Shown: positions 18,239-26,667, counted from the stretch's first letter. The stretch: DNA of 64,000 nucleotides from Zafaria cholistanensis (GCF_008580665.1 NZ_BKDJ01000015.1:1-64000), one strand, 5' to 3'. Notes: a model not told the origin generated them from the letters alone. Made by a program: numbers and translations.

Positions 18239-18815
18239 CGTGATTAACCTAGCGAGCGAGATCGGCATCAGGACAGCGGAAGCGCGGACTTACGTGCTTG
18301 CGATTCCGTTAGCAAACTGCCTACTTGTAGGGGCAATTTCGCTTGTCGTGTCCGTGATAGCCGCAAACGCTGCACGTTCCCGCGTTCTGGCTAACGGCGC
18401 AAGTCCTAATGTCGTGGCCTGGAATCCCACACCATGAACAGGTCCGACTACCGGCCATTGCTTCCCCCTAATACATGCCTCATACTTGAACGCTCATGCT
18501 ACTGGCAGAAACTTTAGTCGGCCAAAGTCCCGAGCTCTTTAGTTTCCGCGAGGGCACGGGAGAGGCAGGCCTTCCCTGCAACTGGCGTTATTTGTATGCA
18601 TGGCCGGGTCACATGCCTAACGCTCCGCTCCGAGCCCCCGGGTGCTGCTCTGCAGCCCTATGGAGCGCCTGTGGTATCAAGAAATCAATAGGGACAGTGC
18701 GGACGGGAGGCGGGCGTAGGCGGCCCCTCAGCGACCTCGGCTAGCGCTGGGGGCGTACCTGGAAGCGCGTTCGTCGGTAGCGGCACATGAGACGTCGTCG
18801 GGATGGGGCCGCGTG
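18239..18815. other. Element region without a supported gene
   Basis: Reading frames here are short, lack ribosome sites or leaderless promoters, and show no protein-like pattern. One plus-strand frame (18240-18437) would encode a hydrophobic stretch but has no credible start. Composition is nearer 55% GC than the host. It may be decayed sequence. Confidence 0.4.
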
Positions 18816-19478
18816 TCAGCGAACGTGAGCCCACGCTTCCGAGTCAAGGATCTTTTTTACGGTGGACGCATGCCACCTAGCGCCGCCCTGCGCTGTGGCT
18901 ACGCCCTCGCCGTTAAGCGTGTCGGCGATTCCCCGCAGGGATGCCCCGTCGCGCTTCATAGCCTTGATCTGCTTGACGACGAGGAGGGGAAGCTGGGGGC
19001 GCCTCCCCAGCTTCACGCCCTCGCGCTTGCGCTGGGCCAGCCCCTCACGGGTGCGATCGCCGATGAGGCGCCGCTCATACTGTGCCACGCTGATTTGCAC
19101 GTTAGCCATGAACTCGCCCTGCGAGGTGGTGGTGTCTAGGTCCATCTCGCTAAGCACCATGGCCCATCCCTCGCGCCGAGCGCGGCCCATGAGCGCCGAA
19201 AAGTCCTCCACGGTACGGCTGATGCGGTCAATACGCACGGCCAGTAGGTAGTGTGCGGCGCCAGCGGCGAGCATCTCGAGCGCGTCATTCAGGATGGGAC
19301 GCGCCTTGCGCGTCATGGCCTTGCCGGATGCCTGTTCCTTCATGACGACGACGTCCCACCCGCGCGCCCTGGCGACGCTGGCGAGCACCTCCGCCTGCGC
19401 GTCCAAGCTGGCGCCGTTGGCGGCCTGCTCCTCGGTAGAGACTCGGGCGTAAACGATGGCGGTTCGGGCGGTGCTCAT
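18816..19478 (-). CDS. Small serine recombinase (resolvase/invertase family)
   Basis: The 220-residue protein has a resolvase catalytic domain (about 6-140) with the nucleophile S14 in YARVSTEEQ, the RIDRISR motif near 88 and the QYERRLIGDRTREG helix near 130. A C-terminal helix-turn-helix (about 165-215, LRGIADTLNGEGV) follows. Size and order fit resolvases and DNA invertases, not the large integrases. It could resolve element dimers or invert a segment. The ATG at 19478 has TACGTT 6 bases upstream. Its promoter overlaps a 26-bp inverted repeat that could be the recombination site or an operator. Confidence 0.9.
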   Translation of the reverse strand: MSTARTAIVYARVSTEEQAANGASLDAQAEVLASVARARGWDVVVMKEQASGKAMTRKARPILNDALEMLAAGAAHYLLAVRIDRISRTVEDFSALMGRARREGWAMVLSEMDLDTTTSQGEFMANVQISVAQYERRLIGDRTREGLAQRKREGVKLGRRPQLPLLVVKQIKAMKRDGASLRGIADTLNGEGVATAQGGARWHASTVKKILDSEAWAHVR

Positions 19479-19484
19479 GGCGCA

Positions 19485-19551
19485 AACGTATACCAATGGA
19501 CCGTTTGGTGTACGCGAGGGGACGCCGACGGGGCCGAATCGACGCCGACGG
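19485..19551 (-). promoter_or_regulatory. Resolvase promoter with inverted and direct repeats
   Basis: The -10 TACGTT (minus strand, 19490-19485) sits 6 bases before the ATG. GTATACCAA and TTGGTGTAC (19488-19496, 19505-19513) form an inverted repeat with an 8-bp centre. GACGCCGACGG repeats at 19521 and 19541, exactly 20 bp apart. This arrangement suits a recombinase binding site. The rest of the gap to 19831 holds hairpins (GGCCTCCGGAGGCC at 19742-19755) but no gene. Confidence 0.5.
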
Positions 19552-19831
19552 TGCCCGGCGGGCCGTCGTCCAGCGACGTGCTGACGCGTTCCCCCAGACC
19601 CGCGCGCGGAGAGAGATGCTATGCCGCTTCGGGGTTGGGAGAAGGGGGCGGGGGGAGTCCTCCCCCAGGGGGTGCCCGGCGCTGCCGCCGTCGCAGGGCC
19701 GCAGGCGACCGCCTCCCGACCTTGTGGGGGCCAGCACGGCGCAGGCCTCCGGAGGCCCAAGAGGAGCCCTGGTGTGGCGCGTGGGCGGGGCCGGGGCGCA
19801 GGTTTGCCGCAAACGACGCAGGCCGTTCAGG

Positions 19832-20617
19832 TCACGGGACCACGAGGTAACGCTTGCGGGCACCGCCGTTGACGACGTTGCCAGTCTCCTCCAGGAGCGC
19901 ATAGAACGCGGTACGGCCGACGCGGAGGGCGCCGTGCTTCTGCTCCCTGAGCTTTTGGTACGTACGCGGCGCCTCGATGGCACGCCTCCACGCGGCCCAC
20001 ACGTCGCCGATAACGTGGCGGCCGGACGGGAGACCGGCGGCCCACTTACCGAGGAGGTCGCGGACCTGGGCCTTGTCCTCGTCGCGGCGGTTCGCCTCGC
20101 GGGAGGAGCGGGCCACGCGGACGGCGGCCGGATCCTCGACGACGACCGAGCGTGCCGCCTTGCGGGCCTCGCGTGCGGCGTCCTCGGCGGCCTTGTGCTC
20201 CTCCTCGGAGAGTTCCGGGAGACGCTCCCGCACGTCGCGGGCCACAGCACGAAGGTAGGTGGTAGCGCCACGCTCGGCGGAGGTCAGCACCGCGCGGGTG
20301 CCGGTGGCACGGCGGGCACGGGCGCCAGTCGGCGCGGTGGCGAGGACGGCCTCCAAGAGGGCCATGAGGGCGCCGGAGACGTCGGCCACAAACTCGCGCC
20401 ATGGGACCTTGACGGTCTCCTCGGCGATCACGCGGTAGACGTGGCCGTTGCCCTCGTAGTCGACGTATTCGCGGTAGCCATTGGCGGCGAGGTGCGCCTG
20501 GATGACGTTGGCGACGGCGCCGGGTGCGATGGCGTCCTCGCCTCGGATCGTGCCGCCATTGCGCGGGGAAAGGAGGGCGTCGACGTGGGCAGGGGTCAGT
20601 TGGGAAGCATTGAACAT
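19832..20617 (-). CDS. Unknown 261-aa element protein with a possible C-terminal winged helix
   Basis: I do not recognise this protein. The N-terminal third (1-85) is a mixed alpha/beta stretch (FNASQLTPAHVDALL, GYREYVDYEGNGHVYRV). The middle (100-190) is a long, Ala/Arg/Glu-rich helical region. The last 60 residues (GRTAFYALLEET, NGGARKRYLVVP) look like the C-terminal winged helix of plasmid or phage primases and regulators. It is transcribed away from a long inverted repeat with an AT-rich centre, so a replication or maintenance role is plausible but unproven. No ribosome site is clear. AGGTGAA occurs twice just upstream, 13 bases apart. Confidence 0.7.
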   Translation of the reverse strand: MFNASQLTPAHVDALLSPRNGGTIRGEDAIAPGAVANVIQAHLAANGYREYVDYEGNGHVYRVIAEETVKVPWREFVADVSGALMALLEAVLATAPTGARARRATGTRAVLTSAERGATTYLRAVARDVRERLPELSEEEHKAAEDAAREARKAARSVVVEDPAAVRVARSSREANRRDEDKAQVRDLLGKWAAGLPSGRHVIGDVWAAWRRAIEAPRTYQKLREQKHGALRVGRTAFYALLEETGNVVNGGARKRYLVVP

Positions 20618-20738
20618 GGAAGGTGAACTTTCTAGGTGAAGTGGTGGCAGTTCAGCCCACGGCGCCGAGGTGGTGGCGGTGCCGCCCTTGTGGGCGGTAC
20701 TCGCGGATGGGCGCCGAGCGGGGCGTCACGTTGGGGAG

Positions 20739-20859
20739 GGTGAATAGTTGGCGTTTGGTGGTGCGTGCCGTTGTGCTCTGTTTTTTCTTCAAGAGAGAGA
20801 GCTTCTTAGAAAAGAAATAGAACTAAATGGCACGCACCACTCGACGCGAACTATTCACC
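20739..20859. repeat. 31-bp inverted repeat with a 59-bp AT-rich centre
   Basis: The arms at 20739-20769 and 20829-20859 match at 27 of 31 positions (GGTGAATAGTT and GTGGTGCGTGCC are exact). The 59-bp centre is unusually AT-rich, with runs of T and GA. The remaining gap from 20618 to 21140 contains no gene I can support. Candidates are an origin-like site, a recombination site, or a large terminator between the two minus-strand genes. Confidence 0.85.
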
Positions 20860-21140
20860 TTGAGGAGGTGGCGACAGCCTCTCCTCGGCGTCTCTAGGCG
20901 TGTAACCGGTCTAGAAGTGCGCGGGCGGCGCTAACGCTCTCCGGGGACGGGAGAGGAGAGGGCCAGCGTGGACCAAAGTGTCCAAGGCGGGGAGTGTGCA
21001 AACGATCACAGCGGCGCAGGAGAGCGGCCCGCTGTCTCTTCCCGGCGCAGGCCTCCTTGATGCTGTCGCGGGGCAGGCGGCCCGCGCTCGCCGTCTAAGC
21101 CTGCCTCTCGGCGTCAGGACGCCGGCAGGTCCCGTGGTGC

Positions 21141-22754
21141 CTAGCCGTTGCTTCCCGCCCAAACCAGCCGGAGGCGTTCCTCGCCTCTGAATGGGGTGTT
21201 GCCTCCCGCGTGTGGGCGGATCGGGGACAATACCTCGATGCGGTCGAGGGCCATCCGGAGGAACTCGCGTCGCTCGCCGACGTCCCACGCGTCCCACGCC
21301 GACCCGGGGCCGATGGGTCCGCTATCGCTGTAGGAGAGCGAGTCCAGCCACGGGGCCAGGTTCGCCGAGGAGGCCGGAAGCGCCGTCAGGGCCTTGTGCG
21401 CCACCTCTAGGCGGGCCGTTAGGGTCGCAACCTGTCGCCGGTAGCGAGCGGTGCCGGTCTCTCCGTCAAAGATCCCTGCGGCGCGATCGTCGTCGAGGCG
21501 TTCAAGCGCCGAGCGTGTCGAGTCGATGGATGCCTGGAGCGTCGCGCGCTCGGCAGCGACCTTGCCGTCCTCGGTACGGGCGGCGAACCGTTCAGTAGCG
21601 GTCAGGAGGAAATCGAGGTCGTCCGGGTCCTGCGGGTCCAGCGCCGCGAGCCGCGAAAAGACGGCGCGGGCGACGTAGTCCTCCGCATGAAACATGGAAA
21701 CACTAGTTCCTGTGCACCCTCCGCCGCGCTTGTGGCGCATACAGCGGTAAGCCCCGCCTGTGGGTATGTTGCGGCGCCGGGCAGCGCCCATGCCGCCTCC
21801 GCACAGCGAGCACACCATTAGCGACGTCCCGCCGAGGAGAGATGGCTCTTTCGCGGTGCCGCGCGTGACTGGGCGGGCCTCCAAGATGTCCTGTAGCCGG
21901 TGCCAGTCTGCGGGGTCGATCAGTGCCTTCCATGGCCGAAGCGGAGCGCCGTTGTCGTCTCTTTCCAGCATGAGCCGCCCGCGTGAGTCACGGGGAACCT
22001 CAACGTTCCGGCCTGCACGGTGGGCAGGCATATATCCGGCCAGTTGGGGCGCCCGGAGGATGCGTGTGAGGGTCGAGGTAGTCCACTCAGCACCGGACCG
22101 GGGGCGGAGATTGCGGGCGTTCAGTTCGCGAGCCAAGGAAAGGACGCTTTCGCCGCTCAGGACCCGCTTGACGGCCTCGCGGACGACGGCGGCCTCGGTA
22201 GGCTCCGGGACAAGGCGGCGGACGGTTAGCGTGCCGTTGACGACGCGTTCGGCGGAGAAGCCGAACGGCGGGCGTCCTCCAGCGTGCGACCCGACAGCCC
22301 GGAGGGTGGCCTTAGCGCTGCGCGAGCGTGCAGATATGTTTTCGCTTTCCTGTTCGGCGAGCGCCGCGAACAGGCCGAAAATACCGGTTCCCATAGCGGT
22401 GGACGTGTCTAGGAACGGCTCCTCTGCAGACACTAGGGCCGCGTTATGCTCGCGGAGCACGCCGACGATACGGAGGGCCTCGGCGACGCCCTGCCGGGTT
22501 AGGCGGTCGAGGCGATAGACGACGAGAACGTCAGCCTCCCGGCGGGCCACGGCGGCGAGCGCGGCGTCGAGGCCGGGGCGGGCAACCTTGGGGTTGTAGC
22601 CGGACGCGCCAAGGTCCTCATAGTGACCTGCGAATGTCCAGTCTCGAGCTTGGATTAGGGCGCGCGTTTGGCGTCGCTGGGCCTCCGGCGACCCTTGGGA
22701 CTCGTCCTCGCGTTGCTTGGACTGGCGCGCGTAGGTAATGGCTCGGCGTGACAT
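21141..22754 (-). CDS. Large serine integrase
   Basis: The 537-residue site-specific recombinase is probably what inserted this element. The resolvase domain (about 4-150) has the nucleophile S12 in YARQS, YRLDRLTR near 80 and the EQESENISARS helix near 120. A recombinase domain (about 170-270) and a zinc ribbon near 305-350 (CSLCGGG and later C residues) follow. A C-terminal coiled coil lies near 380-450. Length fits phage and integrative-element integrases. The ATG at 22754 has TACGAT 6 bases upstream, so the mRNA is likely leaderless. No directionality factor is recognised nearby. Confidence 0.95.
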   Translation of the reverse strand: MSRRAITYARQSKQREDESQGSPEAQRRQTRALIQARDWTFAGHYEDLGASGYNPKVARPGLDAALAAVARREADVLVVYRLDRLTRQGVAEALRIVGVLREHNAALVSAEEPFLDTSTAMGTGIFGLFAALAEQESENISARSRSAKATLRAVGSHAGGRPPFGFSAERVVNGTLTVRRLVPEPTEAAVVREAVKRVLSGESVLSLARELNARNLRPRSGAEWTTSTLTRILRAPQLAGYMPAHRAGRNVEVPRDSRGRLMLERDDNGAPLRPWKALIDPADWHRLQDILEARPVTRGTAKEPSLLGGTSLMVCSLCGGGMGAARRRNIPTGGAYRCMRHKRGGGCTGTSVSMFHAEDYVARAVFSRLAALDPQDPDDLDFLLTATERFAARTEDGKVAAERATLQASIDSTRSALERLDDDRAAGIFDGETGTARYRRQVATLTARLEVAHKALTALPASSANLAPWLDSLSYSDSGPIGPGSAWDAWDVGERREFLRMALDRIEVLSPIRPHAGGNTPFRGEERLRLVWAGSNG

Positions 22755-22760
22755 GTGACT

Positions 22761-22766
22761 ATCGTA
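22761..22766 (-). promoter_or_regulatory. -10 element for a leaderless integrase mRNA
   Basis: TACGAT on the minus strand is followed by AGTCAC and then the ATG at 22754. The neighbouring TACGTA is a small palindrome. Confidence 0.5.
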
Positions 22767-22932
22767 CGTATCCCAATGAGCGCACCACTCCTGCCGTCCT
22801 CTGGGCCCGCACTCGCACGCCGACTGGCTGGCCCTGCCCGAGGCCGACCAGCTGCCCCGCATCGAGGCCGCCGTCCGCGCCCAGGTTTTCGCCGAGGACC
22901 CACGCCCCGCTGACGACGTCCTCCCCGAGCCC

Positions 22933-25578
22933 GTGACTGCGGCACCTACCACCATTAAGCTCAAGCCTGCCGAGGCCAATGCCACAGGCGTGAAGACGCG
23001 GCCAAATGCTTTCGCCCCTATCCTGTCCGGTCCGCAACATATGCTGTTAGGAGCTCAGCACGCTCACTTCTGGAACTCGGAGACCATGAAACTACGCCCT
23101 TACTACCGCATCGAACCCGCTCAGTGGATGTTTCGAGATCACCCTGACGTGATCGAGGCAACTCGACGTGCATTGGCTAACCCGCTCGCGGATGAACGAA
23201 CCATCGAAGAATACGTCCGTCAGTGGATGCTGCGTGAGCTGGTGGAAACCTACAACTACCCGAAGGAGTGGTTGGGCGAACGTATCATCATCGAAGAAGC
23301 CGTCAAGATGGGCGTTGGGTCAAAACAGGCAGACATCTCCATTAAGAACTCGGGACACAAGACGTACCTGTACATCGAGACGGCGAACGCGTCCGTCAAA
23401 GGTCGGGAGTTCGATGAGAAGCAAGGTCAGCTGGAGTCCTACCTGGCAGCTACACATACGGCTACTATCGGGTTGGTAACTAATGGTCTTGATACACGAG
23501 TCTTAGAAAAAAAGATTGACCCAAATGATTTTAATCTGATCCCGGATATTCCCGGTTTCGGAACTACTGCAAAGCAACGTCACGTTCTCATTCGCGAAAT
23601 TCGCCCAGAAGATATGAAAGCTGGACGGAAGACTGGCCTAGATCCGATTACAGCAAAGCTTGAACATATTCTATTTGAGTGCCACAGCGTTATCCGTGAT
23701 GTCGACGGATTGCATGACGATGAAGCGCTCGATGAACTTAGCAAGCTCATCTTCGCAAAAATGTACGATGAGCGGCTGACCTGCCAGAAGCCAGACGGAA
23801 CGCCCTTCCGGTTCCAAGCATACGGAGCATCAAACACGGAGGAAGCGGCGTCGGTAGTTCGTGACCTCTACGCTGAAGCTCGCGATGCGGATATGAATTC
23901 TAATGCCCAAAAGATTATCGGATATGAACGATCTCGCGGTGTCTTCAAGGGTCAAATCCGCTTGTCATCGAATGCACTCTTCAGGGTGATTGAAAAGCTC
24001 CAAAACTATTCATTCCTCGACTCAAAGACGGACATTAAAGGACGAGCTTTTCAAAAGGTCCTGGGCGCCGCAATTCGCGCGGGTATGGGCCAATTCTTTA
24101 CCCCGCATGAGGTCGTCAGCCTCATCATTGAAATGGTTGACCCTAACGCGAATGACCTAATTCTCGATCCATTCTGCGGCTCGGGTCATTTCTTGTCTCA
24201 GTGCATCGAGCACGTCGAAACAAAGCACGGCCATGAACTCGATGATTATAGCCGTTACGACTTCAGGTTCAATCGGCTACACGGTGTTGAGAAAAGCGAC
24301 CGTATGGTACGAATCGCGATGACAGATATGCTTCTTCACGATGACGGACATACTAACATCCGGAATACCGATGCATTCCTGAGCTTTGATAATTACCCAG
24401 ATCTTGTAGCTCTAGGCGGCAGCGAAAACGATTCTCCTCAAGTATTTTCCAAGGTCCTGACCAATCCACCATTTGGCTCGATCATGCAAGGTGAGATTGG
24501 CGATATCCTCGGACGATTCTCACTAGGAGCCAAGAAGAAGTCGTTGCCGCTGGAGTATATTGCCATTGAGCGCTCTCTCAGTTTTCTGAAGCCTGGTGGC
24601 ACTTTGGCTATCGTTCTGCCTGACGGTATTATCACAAATTCCAACGCCCAATTTGCGCGTAGCTGGATTATGAGCCAGGCACAAATTCAAGCGGTCATAA
24701 GCCTTCCTCTCGAAACTTTTGGCCCCTATGGGACCATGACTAAAACAAGTGTCCTGATTCTTCGAAAGTTGAACACTGACGAAGTGGCTAAGGACGATTA
24801 CACCGTATTCATGGCTGACGTTTCAGACATCGGTTACGATGCGACTGGTCGACCAACGAACGGCCAGGACCGTCAGGAAATTATCCGTGCTTGGAATACA
24901 TACAAATCAGGCCTACAAGAGCTAGGCGTCGCCAAAGAGCGGGCGTATCTGACCACCGCAGAAAAAATTCAATTCCGCTGGGACTTTAAGGCGGGATTGA
25001 TTGACACCGACGACGACTATGTAGAGATCGGCAATTATCTGACGGTCGCCCGTGAAACAAGGTCGCTTCAGAAGTTTAAAACCGAGACATTCCCGTACGT
25101 CAGTGTTGCCGAATTGGGCAATGATGACTTTCTTATCCGTGCTGAGGAGATAGAGAAGGTTGCGGGACCTCGACTGCAAGGCAGCAAAAATATTGCTAAA
25201 GGTGGCGACGTGCTCTTTGCTCGCTTGGGGCCGAGTATGGCTAACCGGAAGTCCGTGCTGCTTGATGAAAACGTAGGCCAGGTTTACTGCTCCAACGAAT
25301 TTCATGTTCTTCGACCTAAGGAAGGTATTCCTTCCGAGTATTTGTTGTACCTGGTCAAGTCGGAAACTTTCATCACCCAGGCGCGCGCCAAGGCACGAGG
25401 AGCGACGCCGAGCCGTTTGCGGCTTCACCGGGATGACTTGCCGAAGCTGCGAGTACCGTTGCATACGGATGAAGAGCGCAAGCAACTTGGCTCGCGGTAT
25501 TTGGAAGGTCGCAAGGAGGCCGCTTCCCTGAGGAAACAGGCCAACGACCTGCATTCGGATGTTTCTCCGGATTTTTAG
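22933..25578 (+). CDS. Single-chain restriction-modification enzyme (nuclease-like, N6-adenine methylase and target-recognition domains)
   Basis: The 881-residue protein joins three modules. Residues about 85-200 form a type I HsdR-N-like nuclease fold (ADISI, IETAN, QLESYL). The methylase domain (about 330-640) has DPFCGSGHF near 412 and NPPF near 511, the adenine-methylase motifs I and IV. One specificity-type target-recognition domain fills about 690-870. This order fits type IIG/IIL enzymes that cut and methylate with one chain. The expected ExK lysine reads ETA, so cutting is doubtful. GC content is near 50%, far below the host, pointing to transfer. The start is uncertain: GTG 22933 or ATG 23086, the latter with GGAG close by. 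No separate HsdR or HsdS gene is present. Confidence 0.85.
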   Translation: MTAAPTTIKLKPAEANATGVKTRPNAFAPILSGPQHMLLGAQHAHFWNSETMKLRPYYRIEPAQWMFRDHPDVIEATRRALANPLADERTIEEYVRQWMLRELVETYNYPKEWLGERIIIEEAVKMGVGSKQADISIKNSGHKTYLYIETANASVKGREFDEKQGQLESYLAATHTATIGLVTNGLDTRVLEKKIDPNDFNLIPDIPGFGTTAKQRHVLIREIRPEDMKAGRKTGLDPITAKLEHILFECHSVIRDVDGLHDDEALDELSKLIFAKMYDERLTCQKPDGTPFRFQAYGASNTEEAASVVRDLYAEARDADMNSNAQKIIGYERSRGVFKGQIRLSSNALFRVIEKLQNYSFLDSKTDIKGRAFQKVLGAAIRAGMGQFFTPHEVVSLIIEMVDPNANDLILDPFCGSGHFLSQCIEHVETKHGHELDDYSRYDFRFNRLHGVEKSDRMVRIAMTDMLLHDDGHTNIRNTDAFLSFDNYPDLVALGGSENDSPQVFSKVLTNPPFGSIMQGEIGDILGRFSLGAKKKSLPLEYIAIERSLSFLKPGGTLAIVLPDGIITNSNAQFARSWIMSQAQIQAVISLPLETFGPYGTMTKTSVLILRKLNTDEVAKDDYTVFMADVSDIGYDATGRPTNGQDRQEIIRAWNTYKSGLQELGVAKERAYLTTAEKIQFRWDFKAGLIDTDDDYVEIGNYLTVARETRSLQKFKTETFPYVSVAELGNDDFLIRAEEIEKVAGPRLQGSKNIAKGGDVLFARLGPSMANRKSVLLDENVGQVYCSNEFHVLRPKEGIPSEYLLYLVKSETFITQARAKARGATPSRLRLHRDDLPKLRVPLHTDEERKQLGSRYLEGRKEAASLRKQANDLHSDVSPDF

Positions 25579-25606
25579 CCCCTCCCGTTTCTTCGCACAA
25601 TAGACT

Positions 25607-25651
25607 GCGCCCCGGCCTCGGACTCTCCCGCGACGGGGCGCTGTCTTTTTC
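25607..25651 (+). terminator. Terminator after the modification gene
   Basis: GCGCCCCG pairs with CGGGGCGC across a 19-base loop and is followed by TTTTT. It lies just inside the right end of the element, so it would block read-through into the downstream pilus genes. Confidence 0.65.
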
Positions 25652-25699
25652 TGGCTAAGGCTGCTTCTGACCCTTTCAACGGTAACTATGGAACACGTT

Positions 25700-25709
25700 C
25701 CACCGAGCG
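25700..25709. other. Right attachment junction (attR-like)
   Basis: CCACCGAGCG is directly followed by the rest of tadC. It matches the left junction at 9 of 10 positions, with the GAGCG core exact. Confidence 0.8.
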
Positions 25710-25899
25710 CGGAACCCCACTCGCGCAGGTTCTGCGGGCTCAGGCCCAGGATGTCCGGGACAGCGCCAAGCGCGAACTCATGGAGACCGCCGGCCGCAAG
25801 GAGATCGGAATGATGGTCCCGGTGGTTTTTGGAATCCTTCCGCTCACGATCGTCTTCGCCGTCTATCCAGGTCTGTCGCTGATCGACCTCAACTACTGA
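25710..25899 (+). pseudogene. tadC: tadC 3' part, severed from its start
   Basis: Sixty-three codons continue TadC from GTPLAQVLRAQ through the KEIGMMVPVVFGILPLTI membrane helix to YPGLSLIDLNY. The block is the normal F-domain C-terminus. It has no start codon or promoter of its own in this position. Confidence 0.92.
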
Positions 25900-25995
25900 A
25901 AGAGCCGGTCGCCGCCGCTGAACCAGTGCCGCTGACCGGCCCGCACCACCACGGATCTTGCACACCACAGGTACCAGGCAGAGAAGGGGAGCACC

Positions 25996-26232
25996 ATGAG
26001 GGAGCACATCAAGGACTGGAAGAGGCTCGGACTAGGGGCCCGCCTGGCAGCGGCTGCTTTCCTGACCGGCGTCTTGGCACGGCTGCGTCGGGACCAGCGC
26101 GGGGACGTACCCGGGTGGGTGATGATCACCCTGATGTCCGCAGTCCTCGTGGCCGCCCTGCTGGCGGTGGCCGGGCCACGCCTCGAGGCGCTGTTCGACC
26201 AGGCCATTACCCGGGTCGCGGGCCTGGGGTAG
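25996..26232 (+). CDS. Flp-like pilin subunit
   Basis: The 78-residue protein has a basic N-terminal leader (about 36 residues) and then RGDVPGWVMITLMSAVLVAALL, a prepilin-like cleavage region (after G) with a hydrophobic helix. A short C-terminal part follows. Size and position next to tadC and TadE-like genes identify it as the probable major pilin of the Tad system. The ATG at 25996 has an AGGGGAG ribosome site. The conserved Glu at +5 of classical pilins is not obvious, so processing is uncertain. No TadV peptidase lies in this window. Confidence 0.75.
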   Translation: MREHIKDWKRLGLGARLAAAAFLTGVLARLRRDQRGDVPGWVMITLMSAVLVAALLAVAGPRLEALFDQAITRVAGLG

Positions 26233-26235
26233 CCC

Positions 26236-26667
26236 GTGGCGGCGATGCCCCGCCCCGGGGGCGGCCCGGGGCCTGAACGCCGCGGCGGATCCGGCGCCCG
26301 GCACCAGGCCGGCTCCGCCGTGGCAGAGTTCATTATGGTCTCGGCCCTGCTCACGGCCGTCTTTCTCTCGGTCTTCCAGTTGGCACTGGTCCTGCACGTC
26401 CGGAACACGCTGCTGGATGCGGCAGCCACGGGCGCCCGCCATGGGACCCTTGCCGACCGCAGCCCGGCGGATGGTGCCGAACGGGCCCGGCAGCTGGTCA
26501 CCTCGGCGCTGGGGCCCTCTTTTCGCTGCGAGGTCGGCCACGAAGCCACCACGATTGGAGGCCGTGAGGGCCTGCGCATCACGGTGCGCACCGGTTTCCC
26601 GCTCGTGGGCTACCTGCCGGTGGCCGGGGAACTTGGGGTGCAGGCCGAGGCGGTGCGCTATGGCTGA
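26236..26667 (+). CDS. TadE-like pseudopilin
   Basis: The 143-residue protein has a basic, Gly-rich N-terminus and the TadE motif AGSAVAEFIMVSALLTAVFL near residue 28, containing the conserved Glu. Its extracytoplasmic C-terminal domain has conserved Thr/Ala-rich strands. It starts at a GTG three bases after the pilin stop and its 3' end overlaps the next gene by eight bases, so the four genes form one operon. Confidence 0.82.
   Translation: MAAMPRPGGGPGPERRGGSGARHQAGSAVAEFIMVSALLTAVFLSVFQLALVLHVRNTLLDAAATGARHGTLADRSPADGAERARQLVTSALGPSFRCEVGHEATTIGGREGLRITVRTGFPLVGYLPVAGELGVQAEAVRYG

Larger units (their letters stand above)
16433..25709. mobile_element. 9.27-kb serine-integrase element inserted in tadC
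   Basis: The element is bounded by GAGCG at 16433-16437 and 25705-25709, and its removal restores tadC exactly in frame. It carries a large serine integrase, a small serine recombinase, an unknown 261-aa protein, a membrane protein, a decayed TIGR02391-like gene and a restriction-modification-like gene. There are no terminal inverted repeats or target duplication beyond the short core, as expected for serine-integrase insertion. No conjugation, capsid or clear replication gene is visible. Base composition varies: the modification gene is far more AT-rich than the host, while the recombinase section is GC-rich. Confidence 0.92.

Noticed and set aside
18240-18437. Hydrophobic plus-strand frame inside the element.
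   Set aside because: No credible start codon or ribosome site and it mostly overlaps the upstream region of the minus-strand membrane-protein gene.
20911-21297. Minus-strand frame downstream of the integrase gene.
   Set aside because: Arg/Pro-rich shadow overlapping the integrase end, without a ribosome site or protein-like pattern.
16433-25709. Element as a prophage or transposon.
   Set aside because: No capsid, tail or terminase genes, no DDE transposase, no terminal inverted repeats; serine integrase and shared core explain it better.
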